From NCBI GenBank assembly GCA_964397305.1, contig CAYNIP010000011.1, forward strand, positions 43,860 to 107,859: DNA of 64,000 nt, given 5' to 3'. Both the position numbers and the translations under genes were made by a program. Within the stretch, counting starts at the first letter, position 1. Each line of letters begins with the position of its first letter. Positions 61,962 through 64,000 of the stretch are shown here, in pieces. The stretch comes from JAAUTY01 sp964397305 (lineage in GTDB: Bacteria; Cyanobacteriota; Cyanobacteriia; Cyanobacteriales; Spirulinaceae). The notes beneath the pieces are model-generated. The model had not been told where the DNA came from. It made no database searches and worked only from the letters and a program-made list of their open reading frames with translations.

Positions 61962-64000
61962 TTAAAGCTTCTGCTGGTCAACAAAGATTTCCACAAGCGG
62001 CACTTGGAAACAATAGCGGTCGTTGTGCTTCCTAAGGATTTCTTTATCGATCAGGCGCTTGAGACTAAGGCGGTCTTGGGGCGCTTCGCCAGCGTGCAGA
62101 TTGAGCAGTAAGCTCTGCTCGCGTTCGTTCAGTTGTCCCCAGAGTTCGCGGAAGTAGAAGCCGCCGTGCTCCAAGGCGAGGTCGATGCAGGCGTAGACAT
62201 CGGCGACACTGGCTTGCATTTGTTTGCGGCGGTTCAGGTGCTCGACGATCTCGGTGCAGAGCAGTTGTACGAGGAAGGGCTGGCAGCGAGTGAGGCGGAT
62301 AATTTCATCTATGGCGTCGTCGGTGTAAATCTTGGGGAAGTCGGGAACAGGATTGACGATCAGCTCGCGGGCTTCCGCTTCGGCGAGGTAGGTGAGACGG
62401 AGGGCGCGGGTGTTGATCAGGTAGTCCATCCAGTAGGGTTCGAGTTCGTCGATGGTACGCGCGCCGCTAAAAAGCAGAATCCACTGGCGGCGATGTTGCA
62501 GGGTGGAGCGCAGGAAGTTGAGCGGGGCGCGGCTGTTGGTGGCTTGGATCAGTTCGTCGAGGCGCTCGAATTCGTCCAGGCAGAGCAGGCAGCGCTTGCT
62601 GCGGAACTGGGTCTCGAGGCTGCGAAACCAATCGCTCAGGGCAGGGAAAGGATCGCGCTCGAGCTGGGTGAAGTCGGGATCGGGCAGACTGAGGCGATAG
62701 TCGCGGCGGGCGGCGTCGCGCATGGCAGTGACGAGGGATTTAGCGAAGCCGGGGAGGGTAACGGCTTCAGCGAGGCCTTGCATATCGACGAGCAGGGCGA
62801 TGATGTCGGCACCGACGCGCTCGGGTAGGTATTTCAGCGAGGAGGTTTTGCCGGTGCGGCGGCCGCCGTGGAGCACGAGCACGGGCGGTTGGTCGGAGAA
62901 GATCAGGGTCTCGAGTTCGCGGAAGAGGTCGTCGCGACCTTTGAAGCGGGTTTTGGCGGTTTCGGGGTCGAGAGCGGGGCCGGCGATGTAGGCTTGGGGG
63001 ATTTCGCGGGCAGCTTTGGCGGCTTGATCGAGGGTGCGCTGGGCGGTTTCGAGGATGCCGCGCCAGCGCGCGGCGATCGGGCCGACGCTGGTGGCGAGGC
63101 GAGCATTGCCCTCGTAGGCGAGGTTGGTTTGGAGGTTGTGCAGTTTGGCGAGGGGCGGGTTGAGCAGTTCGCGGTGGCGGTAGGCGGAGGTGGCCTCGCG
63201 CGCGGTGCGGACGCCGCGCGCTACATCGAGAAATTCGGGCAGCCAAGTGCTGAGTTGGGCGGGCGGCGGCGAGGGGAGCCAGTCGAGTTCGTCGAGGGTG
63301 GCGACAATGTTTTGCTCGCTCTCGCAGCGGTTGAGGATGTCGAGGGTGATGCCCGTCGTGGCACGGGCGGCGGTGGCTTGTTGGTTGGTGAAGTTGGTCA
63401 GGTAGGCGATCGTTTCGCGGGCAGCGGCAGGATCGTCGGCATGAGCTTCGACAATCAAATCTGACATGAAGGGCAGCGGCAAGCGAATTAACTCGTCAAA
63501 ACGCGGCGGCAAGTAACGCAAGGCCGCCGGAGCCTGACCAAAACGCACCGAGCCCGAAAGCACCACCATCCACAACAACTCGGGCAGCCAAAAATAAACC
63601 CGCAACACGCCCAAAATAGACGCCACGCCGACCGCCACGCCTCCCGCCACGCCTCCCGCCACGCCGACCGCCACGCCTCCCGCCACGCCTCCCGCCACGC
63701 CGAACGCCACGCCGAACGCCACGCCGAACGCCACGCCGACCGCCACGCCTCCCGCCACGCCGACCGTCACGCCGACCGTCACGCCGAACGTCACGCCGAA
63801 CGCCACGCCGACCGTCACGCCGAACGCCACGCCGAACGCCACGCCTCCCGCCACGCCGACCGTCACGCCGAACGCCACAGGCAACCAAAAAATGATCAGT
63901 TGGACGAGGTTGAAACTGGCGATTCTTTGGGTGATTGCTTCAGGGATTGAAAAAAAATTGCTGCTAATGGTGAATAAAAAAATTATACCAGAAACGATAT
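61962..64000 (-). CDS. membrane-linked P-loop ATPase with 22 Gly-Val tetrapeptide repeats (5' end beyond the window)
   Basis: The frame stays open to the window edge (SIPEAITQRIASFNLVQLIIFWLPVAFG precedes the repeats), so the start is missing. Order: a hydrophobic segment, the 22-unit GV[A/T]x tract (63618-63878), a further hydrophobic stretch (VYFWLPELLWMVVLSG), then a helical ~200-residue linker. An AAA/STAND-like ATPase follows, with Walker A HGGRRTGKTSS (about 62840) and Walker B CLLCLDEFERLDE (about 62570). A helical/winged-helix-like C-terminus ends in LVEIFVDQQKL. It may be a membrane-tethered signal-sensing NTPase. Function is unknown. Confidence 0.8.
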   Translation of the reverse strand, partial: IVSGIIFLFTISSNFFSIPEAITQRIASFNLVQLIIFWLPVAFGVTVGVAGGVAFGVAFGVTVGVAFGVTFGVTVGVTVGVAGGVAVGVAFGVAFGVAFGVAGGVAGGVAVGVAGGVAGGVAVGVASILGVLRVYFWLPELLWMVVLSGSVRFGQAPAALRYLPPRFDELIRLPLPFMSDLIVEAHADDPAAARETIAYLTNFTNQQATAARATTGITLDILNRCESEQNIVATLDELDWLPSPPPAQLSTWLPEFLDVARGVRTAREATSAYRHRELLNPPLAKLHNLQTNLAYEGNARLATSVGPIAARWRGILETAQRTLDQAAKAAREIPQAYIAGPALDPETAKTRFKGRDDLFRELETLIFSDQPPVLVLHGGRRTGKTSSLKYLPERVGADIIALLVDMQGLAEAVTLPGFAKSLVTAMRDAARRDYRLSLPDPDFTQLERDPFPALSDWFRSLETQFRSKRCLLCLDEFERLDELIQATNSRAPLNFLRSTLQHRRQWILLFSGARTIDELEPYWMDYLINTRALRLTYLAEAEARELIVNPVPDFPKIYTDDAIDEIIRLTRCQPFLVQLLCTEIVEHLNRRKQMQASVADVYACIDLALEHGGFYFRELWGQLNEREQSLLLNLHAGEAPQDRLSLKRLIDKEILRKHNDRYCFQVPLVEIFVDQQKL
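63618..63878 (-). repeat. 22 tandem 12-bp units encoding a GV[A/T]x tract
   Basis: Twelve-base units (GGCGTGGCG/ACG plus TTC, GTC or GGA/GGG-type third residue) translate to tetrapeptides GVAF, GVAG, GVAV, GVTV and GVTF. The first unit is partial. Glycine at every fourth position gives continuous GxxxG helix-packing motifs. Confidence 0.95.

Noticed and set aside
63618..63878. CRISPR or simple non-coding microsatellite
   Set aside because: The 12-bp units keep a single reading frame through 22 copies and continue into an intact ATPase domain.

Overview
The window comes from a GC-rich cyanobacterial chromosome. The evidence is the very frequent HIP1 palindrome GCGATCGC, a cytochrome c6 gene (petJ), the tetrapyrrole regulator GUN4, a Ycf41-type single-stranded DNA-binding protein, a geranylgeranyl-reductase-family enzyme, a dispersed urea-uptake gene (urtE), and a ribosomal-protein cluster of cyanobacterial/plastid content (no rpsN, rpmD or rpsJ inside it). 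The genus cannot be fixed from sequence alone. No insertion sequence, prophage, CRISPR array or integrase was seen.

Layout. 0-10 kb: a cyclic-peptide-type ABC exporter, pyrR, a peptidoglycan-binding/SH3 protein, a glutathione S-transferase, petJ with a good terminator, trhO, a Ycf41-type SSB, a mannose-1-P guanylyltransferase/phosphomannomutase fusion, tRNA-Gly(UCC) and a TonB-like protein with an 18-bp repeat tract. 10-31 kb: class A PBP, trmB, a MobA-like enzyme, a peptidoglycan-binding/YVTN-propeller protein, an unlisted 44-residue membrane protein, rfaE2, gun4, a GAF protein with a kinase core lacking its histidine, a reductase, pyrH-frr, rplI, urtE, a GH13_18 sugar phosphorylase-like enzyme, an XPB-like helicase, an isolated ureA and a glycosyltransferase. 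29.9-46.9 kb: one long leftward run holding the S10-spc-alpha clusters, plus secY, adk, infA, rpoA, truA, rplM, rpsI, rpmE and prfA.

47-64 kb is the accessory and signalling part, and the most interesting. It has an ethylene-receptor-like hybrid kinase with every known ethylene-site residue conserved, separated by a five-unit 75-bp tandem repeat from a REC-histidine-kinase protein. Next come a MalK-type ATPase, an OmpR-type regulator, and a cation-efflux gene overlapping tail-to-tail with a CHAT-protease/CHASE2 membrane protein. Then come an AIM24-family protein with a poly-serine tail and a secreted protein joining two peptidoglycan-binding domains to a pepsin-like aspartic-protease domain. 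The window ends in a membrane-linked P-loop ATPase carrying 22 tetrapeptide Gly-Val repeats, whose reading frame is still open at the right edge.

How the parts connect. The ribosomal run supplies translation, with an internal promoter before rpmJ. Several envelope proteins (PBP1, three PG-binding proteins, a TonB-like protein, rfaE2 and GDP-mannose synthesis) point to active wall and outer-membrane biology. A 37-bp interspersed repeat occurs three times in intergenic DNA, twice followed by a palindromic CCCTCACC-type element that is related to the 75-bp tandem array.
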